Source: JBGSYN01 sp041750975 (lineage in GTDB: Bacteria; Pseudomonadota; Alphaproteobacteria; Geminicoccales; Geminicoccaceae). Taken from it: a stretch of DNA of 35,031 bases. The DNA is taken from NCBI GenBank assembly GCA_041750975.1, contig JBGSYN010000184.1, positions 1 through 35,031 on the forward strand, written 5' to 3'. Below the pieces are notes generated by a model. The model was not told where the DNA came from, did not search any database, and saw nothing but the letters and a program-made list of their open reading frames with translations. Both the position numbers and the translations under genes were made by a program. Every line of letters starts with the position of its first letter. The stretch's first letter is position 1. Below are positions 1 through 7,237 of the stretch, one piece after another.

Positions 1-117
1 AGCGAGGCGCGGTTCTCGGGCTTGTTGACGAGATTGCTGCCATGCACCCGGTCCGGGCTCGTCGGCGGCATGTCGGACATCACGTCCGCCTCCATCCGGT
101 CCGCCCGCACCTCCCGC
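1..117 (-). repeat. Direct repeat, left copy (pairs with 34915-35031)
   Basis: Bases 1-117 align without gaps to 34915-35031 with about 10 mismatches counted by eye. Both lie in the same coding frame of the repeat-family gene, and many of the changes are silent or conservative. The copies are in the same orientation and about 34.9 kb apart. Confidence 0.85.
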
Positions 118-356
118 CAGAAGGCAATCACGATAGCCTCGACGAACTGCCGCTCCATGGCGCTCTTGGGCTTTAAATCGTTCCGAATCTCCTCCGCAAA
201 CGCCTCGAACTCCTCAACCGTCTCCTCAGGCAACAACCGAAACTTCTCCGCCCGAAACCCGTGCTTCAGAGCATTCATTGAGGATCGCGCTTTGCCCTCA
301 GGCGTATTGGGGCCTCGTTTCTTGGGTGTTGGCATTTCCGTTGCATCGATGGCCAT
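1..356 (-). CDS. Repeat-family hypothetical protein, N-terminal part (runs off left edge)
   Basis: The minus-strand frame opens at an ATG at 356 (a second ATG, giving MPTPKKRGPNTPEG, lies at 335) and stays open to base 1 with no stop, so about 118 N-terminal residues are present. A GGGA lies about 9 bases upstream of 356. The protein starts with a basic segment containing PEGKARSSMNALKHGFRAE, then an acidic helix-rich stretch and a WREVRADRMEADVMSD motif. The last part is nearly identical to the minus-strand gene at the right edge, so both belong to one repeated family. I recall similar proteins as multi-copy hypotheticals in alphaproteobacteria, but no function is known to me. The PNTPEGK..S..NALKHG start could be a small nucleic-acid-binding element; that is a guess. 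The C-terminus is outside the window. Confidence 0.72.
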   Translation of the reverse strand, partial: MAIDATEMPTPKKRGPNTPEGKARSSMNALKHGFRAEKFRLLPEETVEEFEAFAEEIRNDLKPKSAMERQFVEAIVIAFWREVRADRMEADVMSDMPPTSPDRVHGSNLVNKPENRAS

Positions 357-604
357 AACATTTCCCACACAATTGGACGTGCCCAATCATAGGGGGACAA
401 TCCTAGCAAAGCAAGGCCGATCTTCTACTGTCAAGCTGCGCCGATCCTCAAGATTAGAACTGCCGAGCGGCCCTGGTGGCGAAGGATGTGCTGATGCGCA
501 ATCCAGTACCGAAGCCCCCGCGCGGTGCTTAGTAAGGGCTGTACCTTTCGACGAGAAAGGGGCACATGGCGCCCAGGGAGACAACGGGGATTTTGTAGGC
601 GTTC

Positions 605-931
605 ATGCAGGTCGTGCCGATCTACATCGCTGCCGCACTGGCTGAAATCGCCGGATGCTTTGCCTTTTGGGCCTGGTTCCGGCTGGACAAGTCGATCTTC
701 TGGCTGGTCCCCGGCATCGCCTTGCTGGCGGCGTTCGGGTGGTTGCTGACGCTCAGCCCTGCCGAATATGCGGGACGGGCTTATGCAGTTTATGGTGGCG
801 TTTATATTGTCGTTTCGCTCGGCTGGCTTTGGTTGGCTGAGGGTTATCGTCCCGATCGCTGGGATATAGTCGGCGCTGCCGTCTGTCTGATCGGTGCCGC
901 CATCATCCTGTGGATGCCTCGTCCTGGTTAG
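605..931 (+). CDS. YnfA/UPF0060 family small membrane protein
   Basis: This is a 108-residue protein with four hydrophobic helices and short loops, the usual size and layout for the YnfA (UPF0060) family of inner-membrane proteins. Recognisable family features are the N-terminal helix with AEIAGCFAFWAW, the central TLSPAEYAGRAYAVYGGVYI segment around residues 50-70 and the terminal helix ending AAIILWMPRPG. Proteins of this family are related to small multidrug-resistance-type transporters, but their substrate is not established. It stands alone, between the left repeat-family gene and the convergent groES-groL operon. No strong ribosome-binding site is visible; the sequence TAGGCG sits a few bases before the ATG. 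The start is supported by the family's typical N-terminus. Confidence 0.9.
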   Translation: MQVVPIYIAAALAEIAGCFAFWAWFRLDKSIFWLVPGIALLAAFGWLLTLSPAEYAGRAYAVYGGVYIVVSLGWLWLAEGYRPDRWDIVGAAVCLIGAAIILWMPRPG

Positions 932-1048
932 ACCCACGGTACCGGCAATGACGGGAAGCAATTTTCGCTTCGAAAGCGGCTAAGCCGATGGCTGCGAACG
1001 ATTAGACGGGATGAAGCTGCCCTCGATCTCGCGGCACGTGATCAGGGA

Positions 1049-1082
1049 AATGGCCCGGCGCATGGGATGCAGCCGGGCCATT
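1049..1082 (-). terminator. Stem-loop after groL, putative terminator
   Basis: An 11-base perfect inverted repeat (arms AATGGCCCGGC at 1049-1059 and its complement at 1072-1082) encloses a loop whose own GCAT/ATGC ends can pair, extending the stem past a one-base bulge. It lies 33 bases beyond the groL stop codon on the minus strand. The U-tract is poor (TTTCCC), so termination efficiency is uncertain. Confidence 0.45.
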
Positions 1083-1114
1083 CTTGGGATGGGCTAAGCG
1101 ATTACGAGTATCGG

Positions 1115-2749
1115 CTAATAGTCCATGTCGCTCATGTCGGGATGAGCATGGGAGTGGCCGCCGTTCTTGTCCACTTTTTCCGCGACGATGGCTTCGGTGG
1201 TGATCATCAGGCCGGCGACCGATGCTGCGTCCTGCAGGGCCGTCCGGACGACTTTGGTCGGATCGATGATGCCGGCTTCCAGCATGTCGACATAACGGTC
1301 GCCCTGGGCGTCGTAGCCCCAGGCATGGTTGTCGTTCTCGAGCAGCTTGCCGACGATGATCGAGCCGTCCTTGCCGGCATTCTCGACGATCTGCCTGGTC
1401 GGCCGGGTCAGCGCCTTGCGGACGATGGCGATGCCGGAAGTCTGGTCCTGGTTGGCACCCTTCAGTCCATCCAGAACCTGGGCGGCATGAAGCAGGGCCA
1501 CTCCACCGCCCGGTAGAACACCTTCCTCGACCGCGGCACGGGTGGCGTGGGTGGCATCCTCGACCCGGTCCTTGCGTTCCTTGACCTCGCTCTCGGTGGC
1601 ACCGCCGACATGGATCAACGCCACGCCGCCGGCGAGCTTCGCGAGGCGCTCCTGAAGTTTCTCGCGGTCGTAGTCCGAGGTCGTGTCCTCGATCTGCCGG
1701 CGGATATTCTCGCAACGATCCTTGATGCCGGCAGAATCACCGCCGCCGTCGACGATCGTCGTCTCGTCCTTGGTGATAATGACCCGTTTGGCCTTGCCCA
1801 TCATCTCGACCGTGACGTTCTCGAGCTTCAGGCCGAGATCTTCCGACAGCACCTCGCCGCCGGTGAGGACCGCGATATCTTCGAGCATGGCCTTGCGCCG
1901 GTCGCCGAAGCCAGGCGCCTTGACGGCGGCGCATTTGAGGCCGCCACGAAGCTTGTTGACGACCAGGGTCGCCAGGGCCTCGCCGTCGACGTCCTCGGCA
2001 ATGATCAGAAGCGGTCTCGCCGCCTGCACGACCTTTTCCAGCAGGGGCAGCAGCGGCTGCAGGCCGGACAGCTTCTTCTCGTGGAGGAGGATGTAGGGCT
2101 CCTCGAGTTCGACCTGAAGCTTCTCGGCATTGGTCACGAAGTAGGGCGAGACATAGCCCCGATCGAACTGCATGCCCTCGACGATCTCGAGCTCGGTGGT
2201 CATACCCTTGGCTTCTTCGACCGTGATGACACCCTCGCGGCCGACTTTCTCCATGGCCTGGGCCAGGAAGTCGCCGATCTCGCGGTCGCCGTTGGCGGAA
2301 ATCGAACCGACCTGGGCGATCTGGTCATTGGTCTCGATCTTTTTCGAGCGGGACTGCAACTCGGCCACAACGGCCACGACGGCAAGATCGATGCCGCGCT
2401 TGAGGTCCATCGGATTCATGCCGGCGGCCACTGCCTTGCAGCCCTCGCGGACGATGGCCTGGGCCAGCACGGTGGCGGTGGTGGTCCCGTCACCGACGAG
2501 ATCGCTGGTCTTGGTAGCGACCTCGCGCAAGAGTTTCGCACCGAGATTCTCGAATTTGTCGGTGAGTTCGATTTCCTTGGCGACGGTGACGCCATCCTTG
2601 GTCACCCGGGGTGCGCCGTAGGATTTCTCGATCATGACGTTGCGGCCGCGCGGGCCCAGCGTCACCTTGACGGCGTCAGCGAGAATATCGACGCCTTTGA
2701 GCATCCGCTGCCGGGCATCGGCATGGAAGCGTACATCTTTGGCGGGCAT
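1115..2749 (-). CDS. groL: Chaperonin GroEL (Hsp60), 544 aa
   Basis: This is the large chaperonin subunit, which forms the double-ring ATP-driven folding cage in the cytosol with GroES as lid. The sequence is colinear with GroEL throughout: ATP-binding GDGTTTATVLAQ near residues 86-97, the apical-domain region, and RVEDATHATRAAVEEGVLPG with the conserved catalytic aspartate region near residue 395. At 544 residues it is of normal length. The start is fixed by a good AAGGA ribosome-binding site and the N-terminus MPAKDVRFHADAR. It lies 17 bases downstream of groES in one operon. The C-terminus is odd: instead of the usual Gly-Gly-Met repeats it ends NGGHSHAHPDMSDMDY, a short His/Asp/Met tail, which suggests this may be one of several groEL paralogues in the genome. 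Confidence 0.98.
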   Translation of the reverse strand: MPAKDVRFHADARQRMLKGVDILADAVKVTLGPRGRNVMIEKSYGAPRVTKDGVTVAKEIELTDKFENLGAKLLREVATKTSDLVGDGTTTATVLAQAIVREGCKAVAAGMNPMDLKRGIDLAVVAVVAELQSRSKKIETNDQIAQVGSISANGDREIGDFLAQAMEKVGREGVITVEEAKGMTTELEIVEGMQFDRGYVSPYFVTNAEKLQVELEEPYILLHEKKLSGLQPLLPLLEKVVQAARPLLIIAEDVDGEALATLVVNKLRGGLKCAAVKAPGFGDRRKAMLEDIAVLTGGEVLSEDLGLKLENVTVEMMGKAKRVIITKDETTIVDGGGDSAGIKDRCENIRRQIEDTTSDYDREKLQERLAKLAGGVALIHVGGATESEVKERKDRVEDATHATRAAVEEGVLPGGGVALLHAAQVLDGLKGANQDQTSGIAIVRKALTRPTRQIVENAGKDGSIIVGKLLENDNHAWGYDAQGDRYVDMLEAGIIDPTKVVRTALQDAASVAGLMITTEAIVAEKVDKNGGHSHAHPDMSDMDY

Positions 2750-2766
2750 AGGGAGTCCTTCCTAGA

Positions 2767-3081
2767 CTAAGCGGCAATGCTTGCGGCGTTGGTGTCGTCG
2801 ATAATGCCCATGATATCCGATTCCTTCATGATCAGAAGGTCCTCGCCATCGAGCTTAACTTCGGTGCCCGACCATTTGCCGAACAGCACGCGGTCCCCGA
2901 CCTTGACCACAAGGGGCACGAGTTCGCCTTGCTCGTTGCGCGTTCCCTGACCGGCGGCGAGGATCTCGCCTTCCGAGGGTTTTTCCTTGGCGGTGTCCGG
3001 GATGATGATGCCGGAGGGCGTTTTCGTGTCGCCGTCGATGCGGCGGACGGCAACTCGATCGTGCAGGGGCCTGAAATTCAT
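2767..3081 (-). CDS. groES: Co-chaperonin GroES, 104 aa
   Basis: This is the 10-kDa lid of the GroEL chaperonin. It begins MNFRPLHDRVAVRR, carries the mobile-loop region GDTKTPSGIIIPDTAKEKP (about residues 17-35) and the core VKVGDRVLFGKWSGTEV, with the GroES fold length of about 95-105 residues. The reading frame is open further upstream to 3141, but that ATG lies inside the CIRCE operator. The ATG at 3081 has an AAGGAA ribosome-binding site immediately upstream, so 3081 is chosen. groL follows after 17 bases. The short C-terminal extension NAASIAA is slightly longer than usual. Regulation by HrcA through CIRCE, and possibly by the heat-shock sigma factor, is indicated by the upstream sites. 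Confidence 0.97.
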   Translation of the reverse strand: MNFRPLHDRVAVRRIDGDTKTPSGIIIPDTAKEKPSEGEILAAGQGTRNEQGELVPLVVKVGDRVLFGKWSGTEVKLDGEDLLIMKESDIMGIIDDTNAASIAA

Positions 3082-3127
3082 CTGTTCCTTCCAGCGCGTT
3101 ACGTCGCGCAGATTGAGGCATGTCGCA

Positions 3128-3154
3128 TTGGCACTCGACAATGGCGAGTGCCAA
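3128..3154 (-). promoter_or_regulatory. CIRCE operator (HrcA binding site)
   Basis: A perfect 9-base inverted repeat, TTGGCACTC then 9 bases then GAGTGCCAA, matches the CIRCE consensus (TTAGCACTC-N9-GAGTGCTAA) with one symmetrical change per arm. It sits 46 bases upstream of the groES start, the normal position for repression of groESL by HrcA. The hrcA gene itself is not in the window. Confidence 0.94.
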
Positions 3155-3163
3155 CAGCCAACA

Positions 3164-3191
3164 GATGAGGGTCGGGGGTCCGCGCTTCAAT
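3164..3191 (-). promoter_or_regulatory. Candidate RpoH (sigma-32) heat-shock promoter of groES-groL
   Basis: Reading the minus strand, ATTGAA (3191-3186) is followed after 14 bases by CCCTCATC (3171-3164). This resembles the heat-shock promoter pattern CTTGAA-N13/14-CCCCAT, and it lies just upstream of CIRCE. The -10-like element has one mismatch (CCCTCAT). Confidence 0.5.
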
Positions 3192-3241
3192 CATCGGCGA
3201 CATTAATATTTTCGGTAATTGATATCGGTTTGCCGAAAGTC

Positions 3242-3258
3242 CGCGCCGCAACGGCGCG
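3242..3258 (-). terminator. Short GC hairpin after psuG, possible terminator
   Basis: The arms CGCGCCG (3242-3248) and CGGCGCG (3252-3258) pair perfectly around a 3-base loop, starting 28 bases past the psuG stop codon. No real U-tract follows on the minus strand (GGACTTTCGG), so the terminator call is weak. It could also shield groES from readthrough. Confidence 0.35.
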
Positions 3259-3285
3259 AGGATGGCGGCGATTCCTCGAAATGGC

Positions 3286-4215
3286 TCAGGATAGGGCGCT
3301 CAGCGCCTTAGCCAGCTCAGCACCTAGCTTGGCATTGTTATAAACCAGCGCGATATTGGCGTCGAGGCTTCGGCCGCCGGTCAGTTCGTTGAGGCGGGCG
3401 AGCAGGAAAGGAGTAACCGGTTTGCCGGTGATGCCATGACGCCGGGCTTCCTCTAGTGCCTGGTCCAGTGCTATGCCGATCTCGGCCGCATCGATTGCCG
3501 CATCTTGGGGGATGGGGTTGGCGATCAGTGCCCCGCTCGCCAGACCCATCGACCATTGGGTTTCGAGCATGGCGGCGAGCCTGGCAACGTCATCGACCCG
3601 GACCGGAAGCGGCAGACCGCTCGAGCGCACGAAAAAGGCGGGGAAGGTGTCGGTCCTGTAACCGATCACCGGGACGCCATGAGTTTCGAGGATTTCGAGG
3701 GTTTTGGGCAAATCGAGGATCGATTTCGCACCCGCCGAAACAACGGCGACGGGCGTGCGAGCCAGTTCCAGAAGATCGGCCGAGATGTCGAAAGACTGCT
3801 CCGCACCCCGATGAGCGCCGCCGACGCCGCCGGTTGCAAAAATCCGAATGCCGGCGAGGTGGGCGCCGATCATGGTGGCGGCGACCGTGGTGGCGCCGAG
3901 TGCACCGGAGATCAGGCAGGCCGGCAGATCGGCGCGGCTGACCTTGGCGACGGCCTCATCGCCGGCAAGGCGCTCAAGGATTTCGTCACGGACCCCGACA
4001 CGAATGCTGCCCTCGGCAACCGCGATCATGGCGGGAACGGCGCCGTGGTCCCGGATCAATCTGTCGAGCGATCTCGCGACCTCGAGATTGCGCGGCCGCG
4101 GCATGCCATGGGCGATGATCGTGCTCTCAAGTGCAACGACCGGCTTCCCGCTTTCGAGGGCATCTTCGATCTCGGGAGCGACGGCCAAGGGCGGCTCGAA
4201 GGCATGCCGGCTCAT
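3286..4215 (-). CDS. psuG: Pseudouridine-5'-phosphate glycosidase
   Basis: PsuG breaks the C-glycosidic bond of pseudouridine 5'-phosphate to give uracil and ribose 5-phosphate. The 309-residue protein matches the family in length and motifs: VVALESTIIAHGMPRP near residues 27-42 (Glu30), ATGGVGGAHRGAEQSFDISADL near 127-148 (metal-binding Asp144), SAGAKSILDLPKTLE with the expected Schiff-base lysine at 164, and IALVYNNAKLG with Asn near 293. These correspond to E31, D149 and K166 as I recall them in the E. coli enzyme. The ATG at 4215 overlaps the psuK stop codon by four bases (ATGA), indicating translational coupling. The open frame extends much further upstream, but that part is a shadow over psuK in another frame. 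Confidence 0.96.
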   Translation of the reverse strand: MSRHAFEPPLAVAPEIEDALESGKPVVALESTIIAHGMPRPRNLEVARSLDRLIRDHGAVPAMIAVAEGSIRVGVRDEILERLAGDEAVAKVSRADLPACLISGALGATTVAATMIGAHLAGIRIFATGGVGGAHRGAEQSFDISADLLELARTPVAVVSAGAKSILDLPKTLEILETHGVPVIGYRTDTFPAFFVRSSGLPLPVRVDDVARLAAMLETQWSMGLASGALIANPIPQDAAIDAAEIGIALDQALEEARRHGITGKPVTPFLLARLNELTGGRSLDANIALVYNNAKLGAELAKALSALS

Positions 4216-5087
4216 GCCGCGAGCTTCGCTTTGAGGACCGCCAAGGTCAGATCCTGAGGAACGGCGCGCGGCGAGGCCACGGAGAGGGCCGCGGCTGCCT
4301 GGCCGATTCGCACCGCCTCGATCACCGGCAAGCCCTGCAGGAGCGCCCAGAGGGTCGCTGCGGCGGCACAATCGCCCGCACCGGTAACGTCGACGACATC
4401 GCTCGCAAAGGCCGAGATGATGCTGACGCGGCGGCCTTCCTGGAGCATGGCTCCCTGGTCCTGGCCCGTCACCACCGTCGCCTTCGGACGGGAAGCGTCG
4501 ATGTGGTCGAGCTCGCTCTGGTTGCAGTAGAGCAGATCGATCCGGTCGACGAGGCCGGCGAGCCGCTTCGCCTTCTCCATCGAGACGGTATTGGCGGCGA
4601 CCAGGGGCGGCCGCCTCGGATGTTCGAGCAGATAGCGCAACGTCGACGGCGGCAGGTTGCTGTCGACGAACCAGGCCCGGCTCGATTCGGCTGCCGCCAG
4701 ATTGAGAGTTTCCGGGCGGATCTCGTCGAATACGGCCATGTCGGCGAGGCCGATCGCCAGATTTCCGGCCCGATCGAGCAGGGCCGTATAGGTCGCGGTC
4801 GGCTGTCGGCTCGAGCGGGCGATGCCGTCGACGACGACGCCGATTCCCTCGAGTTCGCCGATCAGGCTTTGTCCCGCAAGATCGTCGCCGACGCGACTGA
4901 CCAGCGCCACCTCGAGCCCGAGCCGGGCCAGGCATTCGGCGACATTGCGGGCAACCCCGCCGGAGGTCGTGAAGCTGGAAACCGGGTTCGACGTCCCCTC
5001 GCGAACCGTTCCGAGCGCCCGTGCCCGAGTATCCTGTACCGCCGCTCCGAAGCACACAACGTCAAGCAAGGCCGGACCACGCCTCAC
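4212..5087 (-). CDS. psuK: Pseudouridine kinase, PfkB/ribokinase family
   Basis: This is a 291-residue PfkB-type carbohydrate kinase. It has the N-terminal family motif SGGVARNVAECLARLG at about residues 42-57 and the C-terminal signature VVDVTGAGDCAAAA at 231-244, where Asp239 is the expected catalytic base. Paired with psuG by a four-base overlap, it most likely phosphorylates pseudouridine to its 5'-phosphate, the first step of the pathway. The start is a GTG at 5087; no strong ribosome-binding site is visible. It begins 36 bases after the amidohydrolase stop, so the three genes are probably cotranscribed. No nucleoside transporter (psuT-like) is adjacent. Confidence 0.93.
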   Translation of the reverse strand: MRRGPALLDVVCFGAAVQDTRARALGTVREGTSNPVSSFTTSGGVARNVAECLARLGLEVALVSRVGDDLAGQSLIGELEGIGVVVDGIARSSRQPTATYTALLDRAGNLAIGLADMAVFDEIRPETLNLAAAESSRAWFVDSNLPPSTLRYLLEHPRRPPLVAANTVSMEKAKRLAGLVDRIDLLYCNQSELDHIDASRPKATVVTGQDQGAMLQEGRRVSIISAFASDVVDVTGAGDCAAAATLWALLQGLPVIEAVRIGQAAAALSVASPRAVPQDLTLAVLKAKLAA

Positions 5088-5123
5088 CGATGAAGGCCGT
5101 TCACCTTGTCGCCGCGGTTGCGG

Positions 5124-5981
5124 CTACAGACGATAGAACGCGATGGCGTTGTCATGAAAGAAATGGCGGCGTTCGTCCTCGCTCGCGGTTGCCGTGAATT
5201 CATCGAGTATCTCAACCCATTGAGGATAGCGGTGGGTCTGCTCCGAGACCGTCCAGTCGCTGCCATACATGATTCGAGGAAAGCCGAAACAGTCGATTAC
5301 ATGCTCGATATAGGGGCGAAGCTGCTCGCGGTTCCAACTATCGTGGTCGGCCTCGGTGATCACACCCGAGATCTTGCAGTGGACGTGGTCCATCGCCGCC
5401 AGTTCGCGAAGCTGGGTTTTCCAGGGCTCGGTAAGGCCATCCCTGATGCCGGGCTTGGCGATATGGTCGAGCACGATCCTCGTATCCGAACATCGGCGGC
5501 AGAGTTCGATGGCATCGGCGAGTTGCCAGTGCTTGATGCAAAGATCGAAGGCGAGGTCATGCGTGCCGCAAAGCTGCACGCCCTTGACGAAATCCGGGCT
5601 CGTCGCAAATCCCGGCGTGTTCGCTTCCCGTTCGATCAAGCGGCGGATCGATTTGACGAGCGGGAACGCCTTGAGCCGCTCGATGTCAGCGATAACCGCA
5701 TCGCCGTTCTCGAGCGGTGCCGCAGCGACGATGCCCTGGAGGCGGGAATCGTTCGAGGCGAGATCCGAAACCCAGGCGACCTCGTCGATATGGGTGCCCC
5801 ACATATCGGTATTGACCTCGACGAACACGATCCGTTCGACCTCGACCTCGCCGCGGGCCCGATCGAAATCGTCGAGATCGTAGCGCCGATTGAGCAGCGG
5901 CCGGTCCTTCATCCAGGAATAGGGCAGGTGGTCCGGGTCGTAGAGATGGACGTGCGAATCGGTGATCGGAAAATTCGGCAT
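5124..5981 (-). CDS. Amidohydrolase-2 family TIM-barrel hydrolase (fuconolactonase-like)
   Basis: This is a 285-residue metal-dependent hydrolase of the Amidohydro_2 superfamily. It starts with the strand-1 metal motif ITDSHVHLYDP (HxH at about residues 10-12), has an internal VLDHIAKPGIRDG motif near residue 190 and ends with RIMYGSDWTVSEQ, carrying the usual barrel-end aspartate. Members include L-fuconolactonases, 4-sulfomuconolactone and 2-pyrone-4,6-dicarboxylate hydrolases, so a lactone or cyclic amide substrate is plausible but not determined. The frame is open to 6020, but the family N-terminus begins at the ATG at 5981 (MPNFPITD). It lies between a LysR gene and psuK, all reading left, so it may act in the same catabolic operon or on an unrelated sugar acid. 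Confidence 0.85.
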   Translation of the reverse strand: MPNFPITDSHVHLYDPDHLPYSWMKDRPLLNRRYDLDDFDRARGEVEVERIVFVEVNTDMWGTHIDEVAWVSDLASNDSRLQGIVAAAPLENGDAVIADIERLKAFPLVKSIRRLIEREANTPGFATSPDFVKGVQLCGTHDLAFDLCIKHWQLADAIELCRRCSDTRIVLDHIAKPGIRDGLTEPWKTQLRELAAMDHVHCKISGVITEADHDSWNREQLRPYIEHVIDCFGFPRIMYGSDWTVSEQTHRYPQWVEILDEFTATASEDERRHFFHDNAIAFYRL

Positions 5982-6069
5982 CCTCGGCGGCTCCCTGAAT
6001 GATCGGCTTGTCTCGCACAATGACGGTTTGGGGGCGGGTCAGCAAGATCGTCAGCTCGATCTCGGGGCA

Positions 6070-6978
6070 TCAGGCCCGGGGCATCAGGTTCGAGGCCTCG
6101 GCGGCGGCCTCGCGGCGAAGCCAGTCGGCGACGGCCGCCACTTTGGCGCGCAACGAGCCGGGCCTATGGACGAGGTGGTAGGCGGTAAGCGGCGCCTCCT
6201 CGGGATCGTCCAAGGGTGCGACCAGCACGCCCTTCGCAAGGTCGTCCTCGACGAAGATGCGGGCGGTCATGCCGACGCCGTCGCCGCGCCGGATGGCCTC
6301 GGTGGAGAGCGGGCCCGGCAGATGCAGGATGTCCTTCTTGCCCTTGACTTGAACGCCATGGGCGGCGAGCCAGACCTGCCACTCGTCGGTGCCTATCTCC
6401 TGGACCCAGGGGAGGGACAGGAGGTCGTTGGCGGTGTCGATGGTCCGGCCGCGCAACAGCTTCGGGGCGATGACGACGACCACCGGACTGGCGAGCAGTA
6501 GTTCCGATGCCAGGCCCGCCCAGGGGGCCGTGCCGAAGCGAATCGCCAGATCGTGCTCGGTGCGCTGGAGATCGACGACCTCGGGCGAAGGATTCAGCAT
6601 CAGCTCGATATCGGGATAGGTCTCGCGAAAGGCACTCAGGCGCGGCATCAGCCAGCTCGCAAGAAAGGTGGGCGTGAGCGTGATCCGGACCGGGCGATCG
6701 CCGGCATCGTCCATGACTTCGGTCAGAGCCGCGCGAAACGTTTCCATGCCGGCGCCAAGCTTACCTGCGAGCCTGTGGCCGTCGACGGTGAGTTCCAAAC
6801 CTCGGCCGTCGCGCCGCATCAACGTGACGCCGAGACGCTGCTCCAGCCCACGCACCTGCTGCGCCACGGCCGCGTGCGTCACGTTGAGCTCGCGGCCTGC
6901 AGCCGAAAAGCCGCCGCAGCGGGCTGCGGCCTCGAAGGCGCGGAGCATCGATAGCGGCGGCATGTCGGACCAATCCAT
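6070..6978 (-). CDS. LysR-family transcriptional regulator (GcvA-like)
   Basis: This is a 302-residue regulator with an N-terminal winged helix-turn-helix (LRAFEAAARCGGFSAAGREL, then VTHAAVAQQVRGLEQRLGV, residues 12-51) followed by a substrate-binding domain (RITLTPTFLASWLMPRLSAF from about residue 97). The PPLSMLRAFEAAAR start and the ASWLMPRL motif are typical of the GcvA/AmpR subgroup. It ends 88 bases before the amidohydrolase start in the same direction, so it may control, or be cotranscribed with, the amidohydrolase-psuK-psuG genes. The inducer is not deducible. The first ATG, at 6978, is used; the ribosome-binding site is weak. Confidence 0.93.
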   Translation of the reverse strand: MDWSDMPPLSMLRAFEAAARCGGFSAAGRELNVTHAAVAQQVRGLEQRLGVTLMRRDGRGLELTVDGHRLAGKLGAGMETFRAALTEVMDDAGDRPVRITLTPTFLASWLMPRLSAFRETYPDIELMLNPSPEVVDLQRTEHDLAIRFGTAPWAGLASELLLASPVVVVIAPKLLRGRTIDTANDLLSLPWVQEIGTDEWQVWLAAHGVQVKGKKDILHLPGPLSTEAIRRGDGVGMTARIFVEDDLAKGVLVAPLDDPEEAPLTAYHLVHRPGSLRAKVAAVADWLRREAAAEASNLMPRA

Positions 6979-7237
6979 TCGATAGCCCAGCTTACAGATC
7001 GATAGATTTGCTGACTGGCAGCAGGTCGGCGGTTAGCGCATATCAACAGGCACGCAAACGGTAAATATGGATAAGGACGATGATTGCAATCTGGGCCGAT
7101 AGTTTCATGACAGCATCGAGAACCGCACCGATCATGAAGCCGCAGCATGGGCAGACGCTGCTCTCGGAGCGGCTTATCCGGATGTTGTCGTTGATGCGCC
7201 GCTGGCGCGACCGGATCCGCGCGTAGCGGGATTGGGC

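Noticed and set aside
1547..2770. 407-codon open frame antisense to groL
   Set aside because: It lies entirely over groL, is a product of the strong third-position GC bias, has no recognisable motif or ribosome-binding site, and groL is certain.
3082..3141. Longer groES start at 3141
   Set aside because: The ATG lies inside the CIRCE operator and the extra 20 residues are not part of the family; the ATG at 3081 has a good ribosome-binding site.
4216..5055. Upstream extension of the psuG frame over psuK
   Set aside because: The extension is a shadow of psuK with Arg/Gly-rich composition; psuG starts at 4215, where its family N-terminus begins and overlaps the psuK stop by four bases.
5106..6002. 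298-codon open frame antisense to the amidohydrolase
   Set aside because: It mirrors the amidohydrolase, with no family motifs; the minus-strand protein has clear metal-binding and barrel motifs.
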